DNA from: JBOGEB01 sp050743125 | Lineage (GTDB): Bacteria > Actinomycetota > Nitriliruptoria > Euzebyales > Egibacteraceae | Reading direction: 5' to 3' | Assembly: GCA_050743125.1 (NCBI GenBank) | Contig: JBOGEB010000236.1 | Coordinates: 1-5,979 of the forward strand | Length of the DNA: 5,979 nt | In this document: piece by piece, positions 5,585 to 5,979 of the stretch | How the letters are laid out: each line of letters starts with the position of its first letter | Position numbering within the stretch: position 1 is the first letter of the stretch | Translations under genes and position numbers: made by a program | The notes under the pieces: generated by a model | Database searches by the model: none | What the model was told of the DNA's origin: nothing | What the model saw: only the letters and a program-made list of their open reading frames with translations

Positions 5585-5788
5585 ATGCTCTATGTCGACA
5601 CCAGCGCGCTCGTCCGCGCCTACTTTGCGGACGAGGTCGAGCACGACGCCCTCGTGCAGCTGCTTCGCACCGGCCGCGAGACGGTGGCGACCAGCTCCCT
5701 GACCGTCGTCGAGGCCGCCAGCGCATTCCGGCTCGCCGTGCGGACGGGGCGGTTGACAGAACGCGAGGGGCGGTCGCTGCTCAGAACG
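5585..5788 (+). pseudogene. vapC: VapC-type PIN-domain toxin, 3' truncated
   Basis: The N-terminus MLYVDTSALVRAYFADE has the PIN-domain signature with the first catalytic acidic residue D5. The second conserved acid is E43, in SSLTVVEAASAF (37-48). PIN toxins are Mg2+-dependent RNases of about 130 residues. Family-like sequence runs to LLRT (65-68), after which the frame stays open to the window end but reads unrelated, Arg- and Gly-rich residues, so the C-terminal catalytic acids are missing. The start follows the antitoxin stop by five bases, with GGGGTGAG as ribosome binding site, as in a VapBC operon. With antitoxin and toxin both broken, the module looks dead. The exact break is uncertain by several bases. 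Confidence 0.75.
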
Positions 5789-5830
5789 TGTTTGAGAATC
5801 GCGGCCTTGTCCCGTGGGCGAAGCGAAGCG

Positions 5831-5869
5831 GAGCGCGGTTTCGGCGGCAAGGGCCGCCGAAACTGCCTC
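5831..5869. repeat. Strong stem-loop beyond the vapC break
   Basis: GTTTCGGCGGC (5838-5848) pairs perfectly with GCCGCCGAAAC (5853-5863) around the loop AAGG. Past a G-T wobble and a bulged C, GAG.GC (5831-5836) can continue pairing with GCCTC (5865-5869). Neither side is followed by a proper T-run, so it is not a standard terminator. Such hairpins occur near insertion-sequence ends, where they block read-through transcription, and as mobile palindromic units. Confidence 0.7.
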
Positions 5870-5908
5870 AGATATAACAAAAACATGTGGCGATTGCCAG
5901 ATAAGGGG

Positions 5909-5979
5909 GTCGCGTCGCGTCCCGGAAAGAGGCTCCGACCTAAAAGGCTCTTCGCGAGCGGAACCCGACGCGACGCGAC
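5909..5979. repeat. 13-bp inverted repeat ending at the window edge
   Basis: GTCGCGTCGCGTC (5909-5921) is the exact reverse complement of GACGCGACGCGAC (5967-5979). The 45 bases between them include two AGGCTC words. The right arm ends on the last base given, so its true length is unknown. It may mark element ends or a repeat at which an assembly stopped. Confidence 0.8.

Larger units (their letters stand above)
5784..5979. mobile_element. Unrelated DNA replacing the end of vapC, probable mobile-element edge
   Basis: From about 5784 the sequence no longer fits a PIN toxin and changes character: it contains AT-richer stretches such as ATATAACAAAAACATG (5872-5887), a strong hairpin and an inverted repeat. 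No transposase is visible inside the window. The abrupt interruption of a toxin gene is the main argument for an insertion. AACGTGTTTGAGAA (5785-5798) would suit the tip of an IS5-like element. GGCTCTTCGCGAGC (5946-5959) resembles the GGCTCTT start of some ISL3-family ends. Both resemblances come from memory and are weak. A simple rearrangement breakpoint is also possible. Confidence 0.35.

Noticed and set aside
4641..5726. 361-codon minus-strand ORF opposite the mcrB-like and vapBC genes
   Set aside because: It lies antisense across three genes that have recognisable protein families and shows no motif of its own.

Overview
The window is high-GC DNA with strong G/C preference at third codon positions. 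This fits a high-GC bacterium, most likely an actinobacterium or a similar lineage, but nothing here fixes the taxon. It reads as a small defence and accessory island set beside a likely housekeeping gene, and it shows several traces of recombination.

Layout. Positions 1-335 hold no gene I can name, only one weak minus-strand ORF and a palindrome-rich spot. A minus-strand DUF2203 gene follows (336-704). Diverging from it is the 5' part of a plus-strand gene for an McrB-type N-terminal domain, here broken by a 173-bp internal deletion (remnant 782-992). Next comes a complete 1010-residue single-chain restriction-modification enzyme (1078-4110). It has an N-terminal PD-(D/E)xK-like nuclease domain, a gamma-class N6-adenine methyltransferase core and a C-terminal specificity region, so it looks like a type IIG (Eco57I-like) enzyme. 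A 33-bp near-perfect palindrome ends four bases before its start codon. A 22-bp tandem repeat lies downstream (4155-4241).

The DUF2203/mcrB divergent region then reappears at 4383-4883, almost base for base the same as 665-992 apart from the 173-bp gap. This time the mcrB-like ORF is undamaged for 259 residues (4500-5279), but it stops before any AAA+ GTPase domain. Directly behind it is a VapBC-type toxin-antitoxin pair. The antitoxin carries a one-base frameshift (5287-5579). The PIN toxin loses its family sequence after about 67 residues (5585 to about 5788) and runs into unrelated DNA containing a strong hairpin and a 13-bp inverted repeat whose right arm is the last base of the window. 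This is probably the edge of a mobile element.

The main reading is that the restriction-modification gene entered a pre-existing DUF2203 / mcrB-like divergent locus and left a target duplication of about 500 bp on either side. The left copy later decayed by a microhomology deletion. The duplication would place the old mcrB promoter region upstream of the new gene while leaving a second copy for the downstream mcrB-like ORF. The enzyme, the methyl-directed-restriction-like ORF and the toxin-antitoxin remnant together suggest a hotspot for defence genes that is partly degraded at its right-hand end.
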